Source: Thalassospira lucentensis (GTDB lineage: Bacteria > Pseudomonadota > Alphaproteobacteria > Rhodospirillales > Thalassospiraceae). From it: a DNA stretch of 64,000 bases. The notes beneath the pieces were generated by a model. That model saw nothing but the letters and a program-made list of their open reading frames with translations, was not told where the DNA came from and ran no database searches. Of the stretch, positions 9,635 to 18,492 are shown in pieces; the first letter of the stretch is position 1, and every line of letters begins with the position of its first letter. The position numbers and the translations under genes are program-made. The stretch covers positions 1 through 64,000 of the forward strand of contig NZ_LPVY01000012.1 of NCBI RefSeq assembly GCF_001613805.1, given 5' to 3'.

Positions 9635-10810
9635 ATGATGTTCGAAATTACGACGAAGGACCCGAAAATGATCCGAGTTGGCCCGAAAACCGGTTACCGA
9701 AATGACGCCCTGCCGCCCCGTATGTCGGCCGTTGCGATTTCACCAACCGTTGGGGGGGAACAGGGGGCGTTGCGACGCAGCCCGATCGGCTATCTGTCGG
9801 TGTTTGCCGTCACGGCCCTGATGGGAATGACTGTTCTTGGCAGTGCGCCTGTGCATGCGCAGGACGCCAATATGACCCGTCAGGTCGAACAGCTTCGCAA
9901 TGATCTTGATCTGTTGCAGCGTTATGTCTATCGCGAGGGTGTTCCTTCGGGGGGCGTGCCTGACAGTGGTGGTGCAAGTGGCGGAAGCCCGGCCGCGGCC
10001 CGTCAGCAGGTCCAGATCAACGATATCGAGCGCGCCGTCACACAGTTGACAGGGCAAATCGAGGAATTCGATTTCCGTATCCGCAAGATCGAAGATCGTC
10101 TTGAACGGCTGGTGTCCGATGTCGATTATCGCCTGAGCCAGCTTGAAGGCGGTGCTGCGACCGGTACCCAGACGGGTGCTGTTGCGCCATCTGCGGCGGC
10201 GGGGGCTGCGGCAGGGGCGGCTGCGAATAATGCAACCGGTTCGGCGGCACAGCCCAATACCGCAGGCGCGGGTCAACGTGTCGATGATCGTGGCACCCAA
10301 TTGTTTGGCGTGATTGAAAACGAAGGCTCGCCGCCCTCTGTTCCGTCAGGTCCGGCAGGTACGTCTTCGGCGGCACCGGCCCGCACGGCAAGTGCCGCGG
10401 CCGGTGGTGCAGCACTTCCGGCCGGTACACCGGAAGAGCAATATCGTTACGCTTTTGATCTTTTGCGCCGGCAGGATTTCGCCGCGGCTGAAACAGCACT
10501 TGCCGCGTTTGTCAAAAGCCATCCGGACAATCCATTGGCCGGTAATGCGCAATACTGGCTTGGCGAGACATTCTATGTTCGCGAACAGTATGATCAGGCG
10601 GCTGTTGCCTTTACCGAGGGCTTCCAGACATATCCCGATAGCAGCAAGGCGGCGGATAACCTGCTGAAACTTGGTATGTCGTTGGGCAATCTTGGCAAGA
10701 ACGAGGATGCCTGCACGACTTTTGGCCATCTGATTGCGAATTTCCCGAATGCGTCGGCGGTGGTGCTTGACCGTGCCCGCCAGGAACGCAAAACACGCGG
10801 CTGTTCGTAA
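9635..10810 (+). CDS. cpoB: Tol-Pal-associated periplasmic protein CpoB (YbgF)
   Basis: CpoB coordinates peptidoglycan synthesis (PBP1B) with Tol-driven outer-membrane constriction in E. coli. The 391-residue frame has a signal peptide core (LSVFAVTALMGMTVLGSA, ending near VHAQ about residue 74), an N-terminal trimerising coiled coil (RQVEQLRNDLDLLQRY and QIEEFDFRIRKIEDRLERL), a long low-complexity Ala/Gly/Ser region about 165-265, and C-terminal TPR-like repeats (EQYRYAFDLLRRQDFAAAE onwards). Its start is uncertain: ATGs at 9635, 9638, 9668 and 9722 are all in frame, and 9722 would give a more usual signal-peptide n-region. It lies beyond the pal terminator, so it has its own promoter. Confidence 0.88.
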   Translation: MMFEITTKDPKMIRVGPKTGYRNDALPPRMSAVAISPTVGGEQGALRRSPIGYLSVFAVTALMGMTVLGSAPVHAQDANMTRQVEQLRNDLDLLQRYVYREGVPSGGVPDSGGASGGSPAAARQQVQINDIERAVTQLTGQIEEFDFRIRKIEDRLERLVSDVDYRLSQLEGGAATGTQTGAVAPSAAAGAAAGAAANNATGSAAQPNTAGAGQRVDDRGTQLFGVIENEGSPPSVPSGPAGTSSAAPARTASAAAGGAALPAGTPEEQYRYAFDLLRRQDFAAAETALAAFVKSHPDNPLAGNAQYWLGETFYVREQYDQAAVAFTEGFQTYPDSSKAADNLLKLGMSLGNLGKNEDACTTFGHLIANFPNASAVVLDRARQERKTRGCS

Positions 10811-10820
10811 AAGCAGACTG

Positions 10821-12296
10821 ATGACAGATCGATCAAACGATATGATCAAATCTGATCCGGCGTCCGATGGAACACCATTGGACGCCGTTGTCTTTTCGCG
10901 CCTGATGAATGCGTTTGCGCCGTTTGAAGACAGCCCCAAAATTGCCGCGGCTGTTTCCGGTGGTGCGGACAGCATGGCGCTGGCGTTGCTGGCGAATGAA
11001 TGGTGCCGGTCAAACGGTGGCGAATTGATCGCCATGACGGTCGATCACGGTTTGCGAGCCGATGCTGCGCAAGAAGCCATCTGGGTCGGTGAGCAGCTTG
11101 AAAAACACGGTATTGCGCACCGCATTCTGCGCTGGGAGGGGGAAAAGCCACAAAGCGGCATTCAGGAAGCGGCGCGCAAGGCCCGGTATGAATTGCTTGA
11201 TCGCCAATTGGGTGCGTTGGGTATCCTGCATCTGCTGGTCGCCCATCACCGGGATGATCAGCGTGAGACGCTTGTGATGCGGCAGAACCGTGAAAGCGGC
11301 GTCATTGGACGGGCAGGGATGAGCGCACGTCGTTTTCTGCGCAATGCGCGCCTGTTGCGACCGTTATTGCCCATTGCCAAGGCCGACCTGATCGCAACGG
11401 TGCAGGCATACCGGCAGGATTGGGTCGAAGACCCGTCAAATCGCAATACCGGTTTCGAAAGGGTTCGCATCCGGCACGGTGCGACCCTGACGGATGATGC
11501 AGGTGGTGCTGATCCGGATCGTGGCACGGAAGAACGTCAGGCGGCTGAATATCTTATCGGTGATCTTCTGGCCGCGACCGTTCAGGTCGCGAATTGCGGT
11601 ATTGCCCAAGTTGCATTTTCAAAATGGCGGGATACCGGAACCGGTGAAACCACGGCTTGCTATGGGCTTGGGCATATTGTCCGGGTGATTGGCGGTGAAA
11701 ATTACATGCCTGCTTTTGATGCGCTGGCGGCTGCCTTGTTGCAATTGAGGGGGCAGGAAGACGCGCGCGTCAGTCTGGGCGGATGTGTGTTGCACCGCCG
11801 CGGCGATATTTTACTGGTTTATCGCGAAGTCGGGCGGATGGATATCGCGCCGGTTCGCATCAATCCGGCATTGGTGACGGGGCCGGCTGGTCAGCGCTGG
11901 GACAATCGTTTCGAGCTGATTTTTGACGGCATCAGGCAGGTTGCAACCGCTGATTATGCTGATTTTGGCCGGTTTGTGATTGCGCCGCTGTCTGCTTGTG
12001 ATGCGTTTCACACACGGGCATTTCGGGCCGCCATTGGCAAAATCGCGCCGTTTGTTGATCGTTTACCGCGCGCCGCCCTTGCATCCATACCCGCCCTTTA
12101 TGATAAAGAAGTCCTGCTTTCCGTTGGCGGGCTTGAGGTTTCGGGCATTTCCGACGTATTATCCGCCGCCGGTTGCCGGACGGCCCCGATGGGAGCAGAA
12201 AACGCAATCGGAATGCGATGGCGGTTTGCACCCCCGACACCTTTGTGGGAAAGTGGGTTTAAATCGTCGCCGAAACCCGACGTCCTACTTGCGTAA
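10821..12296 (+). CDS. tilS: tRNA(Ile)-lysidine synthase TilS
   Basis: TilS converts the wobble C of tRNA-Ile(CAU) to lysidine using ATP and lysine, switching the tRNA to AUA decoding; it is normally essential. From ATG 10821 the protein is 491 residues. The N-terminal PP-loop ATP-pyrophosphatase motif is AAVSGGADSMALAL (about residue 43), and the second family motif is HHRDDQRETLVMR (about 142). The C-terminal part is less conserved. The frame is open upstream to 10734 inside cpoB, but 10821 comes 10 bases after the cpoB stop and is preferred. Its place before ftsH is the standard order in proteobacteria. Confidence 0.93.
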   Translation: MTDRSNDMIKSDPASDGTPLDAVVFSRLMNAFAPFEDSPKIAAAVSGGADSMALALLANEWCRSNGGELIAMTVDHGLRADAAQEAIWVGEQLEKHGIAHRILRWEGEKPQSGIQEAARKARYELLDRQLGALGILHLLVAHHRDDQRETLVMRQNRESGVIGRAGMSARRFLRNARLLRPLLPIAKADLIATVQAYRQDWVEDPSNRNTGFERVRIRHGATLTDDAGGADPDRGTEERQAAEYLIGDLLAATVQVANCGIAQVAFSKWRDTGTGETTACYGLGHIVRVIGGENYMPAFDALAAALLQLRGQEDARVSLGGCVLHRRGDILLVYREVGRMDIAPVRINPALVTGPAGQRWDNRFELIFDGIRQVATADYADFGRFVIAPLSACDAFHTRAFRAAIGKIAPFVDRLPRAALASIPALYDKEVLLSVGGLEVSGISDVLSAAGCRTAPMGAENAIGMRWRFAPPTPLWESGFKSSPKPDVLLA

Positions 12297-12382
12297 AGGT
12301 ACCTTATCATTATCTGATGATCAGGCCGTGCGCAGGGCGATTGCGCGTCATGGCGAACACAAATTGCGATCAGTAGCTTGGA

Positions 12383-14326
12383 ATGAATATGGGAAAAAAT
12401 CTCGCACTGTGGGTTATCATTGCCATCCTTTTGGTGGCTTTGTTTAACCTGTTTCAGTCGCCATCAGGACGGAGCGGCCAGTCAACGCTGGCGTTTTCGG
12501 ACTTCCTGGCCGAAGTTGACAGCGGCCAGATTTCAGAAGTTACGATCCAGGGCAACACTCTTACAGCGCAAACCCGCGATAACCGGACCGTTAGTGTTTA
12601 TACCCCTGATTATCCGAGCCTTGTCGAACGTCTAAACGACAAGGGCGTTCGTATTATCGCCCAGCCGGAAGAAAGCCTGTCGCCGCTTATGAGCGCGCTG
12701 ATCAGCTGGTTCCCGATGCTGCTGATTATTGGTGTGTGGATTTTCTTCATGCGTCAGATGCAGGGCGGCGGTGGCAAAGCCATGGGCTTTGGCAAATCAA
12801 AGGCCAAGATGCTGACCGAGAAATCCGGTCGGGTGACCTTTGAAGACGTGGCCGGGATCGAGGAAGCCAAGGGCGAGCTTGAAGAAGTCGTCGACTTCCT
12901 GCGCGATCCGCAGAAATTCCAGCGTCTTGGCGGTAAAATCCCGAAAGGCATGCTTCTTGTCGGACCTCCGGGTACGGGTAAGACGCTTTTGGCGCGTGCG
13001 ATTGCCGGTGAAGCCAATGTGCCGTTCTTTACGATTTCGGGTTCCGATTTCGTTGAAATGTTCGTTGGTGTCGGTGCTTCTCGTGTGCGTGACATGTTCG
13101 AACAGGGCAAAAAGAACGCGCCCTGCATCATCTTCATCGATGAAATCGACGCCGTTGGCCGCCATCGTGGTGCCGGTCTTGGTGGCGGTAACGATGAACG
13201 CGAACAGACCCTGAACCAGCTCTTGGTCGAGATGGATGGTTTTGAGGCCAACGAGGGCGTGATCCTTGTGGCGGCAACCAACCGTCCGGACGTTCTGGAC
13301 CCGGCATTGCTTCGCCCCGGTCGTTTTGACCGTCAGGTCGTTGTGCCGAACCCGGACCTTGAAGGCCGTGAACATATTCTTGGTGTTCATGCCCGCAAGG
13401 TTCCGCTGGGACCCGATGTTGACCTGCGCACTGTTGCGCGTGGTACGCCGGGCTTCTCGGGCGCGGATCTGGCAAACCTTGTTAACGAGGCGGCACTTCT
13501 TGCGGCCCGTCTTGGCAAGCGTGTTGTCACCATGGCCGATTTCGAGAATGCCAAGGACAAGGTGATGATGGGGGCGGAACGCCGTTCCATGATCATGACC
13601 GACGACGAGAAGAAGCTGACGGCCTATCACGAAGGTGGTCATGCGCTTGTCGCGCTGCATACCCCGGCATCCGATCCGATCCACAAGGCAACCATCATTC
13701 CGCGCGGTCGTGCGCTGGGTATGGTGATGCGCCTGCCGGAACGTGATCAGGTTTCCAAATCCTATGAACAGCTGATTTCCGACCTTGCGGTTGCCATGGG
13801 TGGCCGCGTTGCCGAGGAAATCATCTTTGGCAAGGACAAGGTCACCACGGGTGCGTCTTCGGACATCAATATGGTGACGCAATATGCGCGCAAGATGGTG
13901 ACCGAGTGGGGCTTCTCGGACAAGCTTGGCAATGTCAAATATGTGGACAATCAGGAAGAAGTGTTCCTGGGCCACAGTGTTGCCCAGCACAAGAATGTTT
14001 CCGAGAAAACAGCCCAGCTTATTGACGAGGAAGTGCGTCGTTATTCCGACGAGGCATATGTCTTTGCCAAGCGTGTTCTGACCGAGCATCTTGACGATCT
14101 GCATGTTCTTGCCAAGGGGCTTCTGGAATACGAAACCTTGTCGGGCAAGGAAATCGAAGCGCTTCTGCGTGGTGAGGAAATCAACCGTTCGGGCCATTCC
14201 AATGGCAGCGGCAAGGATACGGGCAGCGGACGCCGTTCGACCGTGCCGACCACCGGCGGCGCACGCAAGGAAAACCCGGGTGAAGGTGGCGGGGATCTGT
14301 CCCCGGAGCCGCAGCCGGGCAGCTAA
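12383..14326 (+). CDS. ftsH: ATP-dependent zinc metalloprotease FtsH
   Basis: FtsH is the membrane-anchored AAA+ protease that degrades misfolded membrane proteins and regulators such as LpxC or sigma-32 in other bacteria. The 647-residue protein has two membrane helices (about 5-22 and about 104-122), a periplasmic domain between them, an AAA module with Walker [12 protein letters not shown] (about 195) and Walker B IIFIDEID, the second region of homology ([20 protein letters not shown]), and the zinc site HEGGH (about 418). The C-terminal tail is Gly/Ser-rich. It lies 86 bases after tilS and 13 bases before folP. Confidence 0.97.
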   Translation: MNMGKNLALWVIIAILLVALFNLFQSPSGRSGQSTLAFSDFLAEVDSGQISEVTIQGNTLTAQTRDNRTVSVYTPDYPSLVERLNDKGVRIIAQPEESLSPLMSALISWFPMLLIIGVWIFFMRQMQGGGGKAMGFGKSKAKMLTEKSGRVTFEDVAGIEEAKGELEEVVDFLRDPQKFQRLGGKIPKGMLLVGPPGTGKTLLARAIAGEANVPFFTISGSDFVEMFVGVGASRVRDMFEQGKKNAPCIIFIDEIDAVGRHRGAGLGGGNDEREQTLNQLLVEMDGFEANEGVILVAATNRPDVLDPALLRPGRFDRQVVVPNPDLEGREHILGVHARKVPLGPDVDLRTVARGTPGFSGADLANLVNEAALLAARLGKRVVTMADFENAKDKVMMGAERRSMIMTDDEKKLTAYHEGGHALVALHTPASDPIHKATIIPRGRALGMVMRLPERDQVSKSYEQLISDLAVAMGGRVAEEIIFGKDKVTTGASSDINMVTQYARKMVTEWGFSDKLGNVKYVDNQEEVFLGHSVAQHKNVSEKTAQLIDEEVRRYSDEAYVFAKRVLTEHLDDLHVLAKGLLEYETLSGKEIEALLRGEEINRSGHSNGSGKDTGSGRRSTVPTTGGARKENPGEGGGDLSPEPQPGS

Positions 14327-14339
14327 CTGAAAGAGACTG

Positions 14340-15455
14340 ATGGACAAGATCGAAGGATCGGTCCTGCGAAGCCCCGCCGATGTGCGGGGCTTTGCTGATT
14401 TTGACGGACCGTTATATTACGCACCTACCGGTTTCATCGACCATGCCGATGATCCCAATACGTTACCCTTGGCCGGATCCCGCCGTGGATTTTCCGCGCT
14501 TGAAATCATCCGTCGTCGCGAAGGTGGCGGGGCGGAAAGCATGATCCTGCCGTTGCTGGCGCTTGAAGGCTGGGTCCAGAATTCGGGACGGGTTGATGAA
14601 ATCAATGACGTTCTGAACCGTCTGACCACAAAGCGTGCCGATTTTGCCGGGCTTGATATGGCGTCCTGCCATGTGATGGGCATTGTCAATGTGACACCGG
14701 ACAGCTTTTCCGATGGTGGCGATTACAACACCACCGATCAGGCGATTGCGCGTGCGCGCGTGCTGGCCGAGCAGGGGGCGTCCATCCTTGATATCGGTGG
14801 GGAATCGACACGCCCGGGGGCGGAAACCGTTTCCGAAGCGGACGAGATCGCGCGCGTTGTTCCGGTGATCCGTGCCCTGGCCGAAGACGGTCATTGCGTT
14901 TCCATCGATACCCGCCATGCGGGTGTGATGGAAGCCGCCATTGAGGCCGGTGCGGCCATCATCAATGATGTTACCGGGCTTGAGGGGGATGAGCGGTCAA
15001 TGGAAGTTGCCGCCGCATCGGGCAAGCCGGTGATCCTGATGCATATGCAGGGCGAACCGGGCACCATGCAGGAAAACCCGCAATATGATTGTGCGGTTCT
15101 GGATGTGTATGACTATCTGCTGGACCGGATTGAAAGTTGCGAACGGGCGGGTATTTCGCGTGATCGCATCTGTGTTGATCCGGGTATCGGTTTTGGCAAG
15201 TCATTGTCGCACAATCTGGAACTGTTATCGCGTCTGGCGATTTTTCATGGTCTGGGCTGCCCGATCCTGTTGGGGACATCGCGCAAATCGTTTATCGGCA
15301 AGATTGATCCGGCAGCATCCCCCAAGGAGCGTCTTGGCGGGTCGATTGCATCGGCGATCAATGGCTGGCGGCACGGGGTTCAGATGATCCGGGTGCATGA
15401 TGTTCATGACACGGTTCAGTCGATTTCCGTCACGACGGCAACGTCCCTGGTATAG
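14340..15455 (+). CDS. folP: Dihydropteroate synthase
   Basis: FolP condenses p-aminobenzoate with hydroxymethyl-dihydropterin diphosphate in folate synthesis and is the sulfonamide target. The 371-residue product has a clear DHPS TIM barrel from about residue 110: GIVNVTPDSFSDGG, DIGGESTRPGA, SIDTRHAGVMEAA, INDVTGL, GIGFGKSLSHNLELL and LLGTSRKSFIG. It is about 90-100 residues longer than a minimal DHPS; the extra N-terminal part (1-109) shows no motif I recognise, but similar extensions occur in related alphaproteobacteria. It is closely spaced after ftsH (13 bases), so it is probably cotranscribed with it. Confidence 0.94.
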   Translation: MDKIEGSVLRSPADVRGFADFDGPLYYAPTGFIDHADDPNTLPLAGSRRGFSALEIIRRREGGGAESMILPLLALEGWVQNSGRVDEINDVLNRLTTKRADFAGLDMASCHVMGIVNVTPDSFSDGGDYNTTDQAIARARVLAEQGASILDIGGESTRPGAETVSEADEIARVVPVIRALAEDGHCVSIDTRHAGVMEAAIEAGAAIINDVTGLEGDERSMEVAAASGKPVILMHMQGEPGTMQENPQYDCAVLDVYDYLLDRIESCERAGISRDRICVDPGIGFGKSLSHNLELLSRLAIFHGLGCPILLGTSRKSFIGKIDPAASPKERLGGSIASAINGWRHGVQMIRVHDVHDTVQSISVTTATSLV

Positions 15456-15781
15456 GCTTCTTCGACCGTCAATCTATGGATGTATAGATTGACGGTTGTT
15501 ACCAACGATTTATAAAAGGTCTGCAGTTTTTGTGTACTTTCGGGTGCCGGGGCTGCGGGCCTTTTTACTGGTGTGGGGAATCTGGCAATTTCTGACAGAT
15601 TGTGCTTGGGGCTTGCGGATTTTCCCCAATCGCCACATACCATTATAGATAAAACTAAATGCGACCAGGAAGGTCGCGCGAATGGTTGGTTCTGAGCAAA
15701 CATTGAAAGCGAAGTTGAATGAACGGATACAGCGCGCGCGTGCGCGTTGAGCAGTCCGGAGCGGCTGCAGGTCAGGAAACA
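15456..15781. other. Intergenic region between folP and the response regulator
   Basis: These 326 bases hold a strong perfect inverted repeat (15465-15496, listed separately) and otherwise no convincing gene. The folP transcript probably ends here and the response-regulator promoter should lie in the right half. Nothing else is seen. Confidence 0.6.
15465..15496. terminator. Perfect 13-bp inverted repeat after folP (terminator-like hairpin or operator)
   Basis: Arms ACCGTCAATCTAT (15465-15477) and ATAGATTGACGGT (15484-15496) are perfectly complementary with a 6-base loop, starting 10 bases after the folP stop. The next bases are TGTTACC, not a T-run, so intrinsic termination would be weak. 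It could instead be an operator for the downstream signalling module. Confidence 0.5.
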
Positions 15782-16513
15782 ATGGCGACTTGTGTTTTCG
15801 TGGTTGAGGACAATGCCGATCTTAATCGGGATTTGTGTGAGTACCTCGAGATGTGCGGCTTTGATGTTGTCGGTTGCGACACCGGCGCAGCGTTTCATCG
15901 TGCGCTGAAAACCAAGTCACCGGCGGCGGTCATTCTTGATATCATGCTGCCGGATGCGGATGGCTATGAGTTGGCCAAATATGCGCGCGCCAATCTTGAT
16001 TGCGGGATCATGATGCTGACCTCGCTTGCGGGGATGGATCATCATCTTACGGGCTATAAATCCGGTGCGGATGTTTACCTGACGAAAGACAGCCCGCTTT
16101 CGGTGATCGAGGCGGCCCTGCGCCCGCTGCTGCGCCGGGTTGGCAGGAGCGAGAACGAGGCGGAAGCCGAACTTGAGGCACTGGCCCGAGACGATCGCTG
16201 GACGCTCGATATGCTGAACTGGACGCTTAGCAATTCCGATGGCAATTCTTCGACCCTGACGGCGACCGAGCGCACGATTGTTCGGTTGCTGGTTGAAGCC
16301 AACGGTGCCTGGTTGACGCGCCCGGAAATTGTCATGGCACTGGGCAAGGCCGATACGGCTGAAAACTGCCGCAATCTTGATACGGCGATCCGGCGTGTCC
16401 GCCAGAAGGTGCTTCGCGAAGTTGGCGAGGAATTGCCGATCCGGACCGCTTATGGCCGTGGCTATGCCTTTACATCCTCTGCCGTTATTGTGGGCGTGCC
16501 CGAAAGCGCCTGA
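15782..16513 (+). CDS. OmpR/PhoB-type response regulator
   Basis: This 243-residue protein has an N-terminal receiver domain (about 3-120) with the acidic pocket VVEDN, the phospho-acceptor Asp53 (VILDIMLPDADG), the switch Thr/Ser in MLTSLAG and the conserved Lys in VYLTKD. The C-terminal part (about 150-235) is a winged-helix DNA-binding domain (LTATERTIVRLL, ENCRNLDTAIRRVRQKV, TAYGRGYAF). The ATG at 15782 follows CAGGAAACA; an in-frame ATG at 15719 is less likely. It faces two histidine kinase genes across a 2-base gap, so all three probably form one signalling module, although the kinases are read from the other strand. Confidence 0.92.
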   Translation: MATCVFVVEDNADLNRDLCEYLEMCGFDVVGCDTGAAFHRALKTKSPAAVILDIMLPDADGYELAKYARANLDCGIMMLTSLAGMDHHLTGYKSGADVYLTKDSPLSVIEAALRPLLRRVGRSENEAEAELEALARDDRWTLDMLNWTLSNSDGNSSTLTATERTIVRLLVEANGAWLTRPEIVMALGKADTAENCRNLDTAIRRVRQKVLREVGEELPIRTAYGRGYAFTSSAVIVGVPESA

Positions 16514-16515
16514 TC

Positions 16516-18492
16516 CTAATTGCCGAATGATCCGGTGATCTCGTCACAGGGCAGCAACAGACAAAGTTCGACACCGTCTGTACCCTTGTCGCGCATTTTT
16601 ATCGATCCACCATGTGCATCGACAATGCGCTGCGAGATATGCAGGCCGAGGGCGCTTTGCAGGGATGCTGCCTCAACCTCGCGGCGGAACAGGGCATCGC
16701 TGATGCGGCGGATTTCATCACTGTTCAAATCCTGCCCGTGATAGGGGATAACGATTTCCACAAGCCAGTCACTGTTGGGGCGTGCTGCCACATGAATGGG
16801 GGCGCCATGGGCATATCGGCGTGCCGTTTCGATCAGGTTGGTGATGGCAAGGCCGACAAGCGTGACATCGACGTAGGTTTCCAGCCCTTCGGTTCCGATG
16901 CATTCAAGCGTGATTTCGGCATCGGCGCGTGACGTGTTCGATACGAAGTCGGCCAGCAGGTGATTGACCGGCACCAGTTCACGGGCCAACGCAAAGTCGC
17001 CGTCGTCGATGCCATCCTTGTTGAGGAAAATATCCACCAGACGGGATAGTTTTCGTGCCTGATCCTGAATTCGCTGCAGGCGGTCCGTCACATCGCTTCG
17101 TGCTTCGCGCAGGCGCAGCGAAAGCATTTCGGACGATCGTTGAATGACGGCAAGCGGTGTGCGGAATTCATGGGAAAGCATGGAAATCAGTTTGCGCTGT
17201 TCACCGACAAGCGATGTTGTTGCCGCGGCGATTTTGACCATGTCCATGCGTTCTTTTTCGATTCTGGACAGGCGAAAGCCCATGATCACGCTCATGGCGC
17301 ACATATGGAAAAACAATGTGAACTGATGCAGTCCGAGCCGCAGTGGCGTGGCTTCGATCAGGCCTGCATGTGTCAGTTGCAGCAAGACGGCAGCCCCTGT
17401 CGGAAGGGCAAGCACAACGAAATAAAGCCATAACAGCCATTCGGTCGGGGCGCGTATGATCCGGTAGGCGAGGACAATGCAGAATGTCGTCAGGAGTACG
17501 GCATGCAGGGGCACAATATAGGTACCGTAAAGCGCGTAAAAATTATTGGTTGCGGTCAGTGCGCAGGCAATTGAAAGCACGCAATAAATTTTGATGATCC
17601 TTGCCACGACATTGTTCTGGCGGTTCAGGTCGAGAATATAGAACCACAGGAAAATGGTGGCCGCAGCAGCCATGGCATTGCTTCCACCAACGATCAGATC
17701 ATTGGCATAGGGCCATTCGGGTTGAAGGATCGACAGTGCAAGGCCACTTGCCGATGATGCAAGGGTCCCGATCGACAGGACACAGGATCCATATGCCGCG
17801 ATGGCCCGGTCACGTGCCAGTGTTCCCAGAATGATGTAAACAACCCCCAGCATCAGAATAACGCCGAAATAGATGCTTAGTCCGGAATCCCGCAAGGTCA
17901 GGCTGGAAACCAGCTGATTGGTGGGCCACAGCTTGGCCATAAGGAACTGAGTGCTGTTTGATTTGGTTCGGATAACAAGCACATAATCGCCGGCTTCCAG
18001 CGGGGGGAAGCGGTCGACCTGTTCACTGCCTTTTATTGGCCGCTGGCTTGCCGGGACATGGTCCCCCATCCGGCTTTGCCAGAAATGTCGCGATGTTCCC
18101 TGTTTGATCAGATAAACATCGATGAAGTTCATATAGCTTGGGCGAATTTCAAGATGCAGCGGTTCGTTTAATCCTTCGGGAACCGAAAGCGCCAACCGGT
18201 ACCAGACGGTGTCACCGGTATAACCAAAACTTGGAATGCCGGGGCTGGGGGCAAAGTTTTCGGCCGGCATTTGCAGGATGTCTTCAAGTGTCAGATCATT
18301 TGTCCTGTCTTCAAGTGACAGAACATGATTATGCAGATTAACCGGGCTGGAAATTCTCGGCAGAAGTGTCAGTTTGCCAAATTCCGCAGCCCTGGCCGAT
18401 GACAGGATCGCCATCCCGAACAGCAATGTCGTGACAGCCAGCATGACGTGTTGCCAAACAGAATATCCAGACAGGGTTTTCCGGTGGCTCAT
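16516..18492 (-). CDS. 7TMR-DISM sensor histidine kinase with degenerate ATP-binding domain (putative pseudokinase)
   Basis: The 658-residue protein has a signal peptide (to about residue 36, SSARA), a periplasmic 7TMR-DISM extracellular domain (about 45-190, with TGDTVWYRLAL), seven membrane segments (about 205-405) and a HisKA domain with the phospho-acceptor His441 in SMLSHEFRTPLAVIQR. The C-terminal ATPase domain is badly eroded. The N-box reads NLIETARRYA, with Thr where the Mg/ATP-binding Asn is expected. The G1 box is YHGQDLN instead of DNGPGI, and the G2 box reads SALGLHIS instead of GxGLGL. It should therefore be unable to bind ATP normally but could still accept or pass on phosphate. 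It overlaps the upstream paralogue by four bases (ATGA), so the two are coupled. Confidence 0.9.
   Translation of the reverse strand: MSHRKTLSGYSVWQHVMLAVTTLLFGMAILSSARAAEFGKLTLLPRISSPVNLHNHVLSLEDRTNDLTLEDILQMPAENFAPSPGIPSFGYTGDTVWYRLALSVPEGLNEPLHLEIRPSYMNFIDVYLIKQGTSRHFWQSRMGDHVPASQRPIKGSEQVDRFPPLEAGDYVLVIRTKSNSTQFLMAKLWPTNQLVSSLTLRDSGLSIYFGVILMLGVVYIILGTLARDRAIAAYGSCVLSIGTLASSASGLALSILQPEWPYANDLIVGGSNAMAAAATIFLWFYILDLNRQNNVVARIIKIYCVLSIACALTATNNFYALYGTYIVPLHAVLLTTFCIVLAYRIIRAPTEWLLWLYFVVLALPTGAAVLLQLTHAGLIEATPLRLGLHQFTLFFHMCAMSVIMGFRLSRIEKERMDMVKIAAATTSLVGEQRKLISMLSHEFRTPLAVIQRSSEMLSLRLREARSDVTDRLQRIQDQARKLSRLVDIFLNKDGIDDGDFALARELVPVNHLLADFVSNTSRADAEITLECIGTEGLETYVDVTLVGLAITNLIETARRYAHGAPIHVAARPNSDWLVEIVIPYHGQDLNSDEIRRISDALFRREVEAASLQSALGLHISQRIVDAHGGSIKMRDKGTDGVELCLLLPCDEITGSFGN

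Noticed and set aside
12797-14347. 516-codon open frame on the minus strand opposite ftsH
   Set aside because: It is fully antisense to ftsH, which carries all AAA and zinc-protease motifs; the antisense product is His/Arg-rich with no family features and results from GC-rich codon bias.
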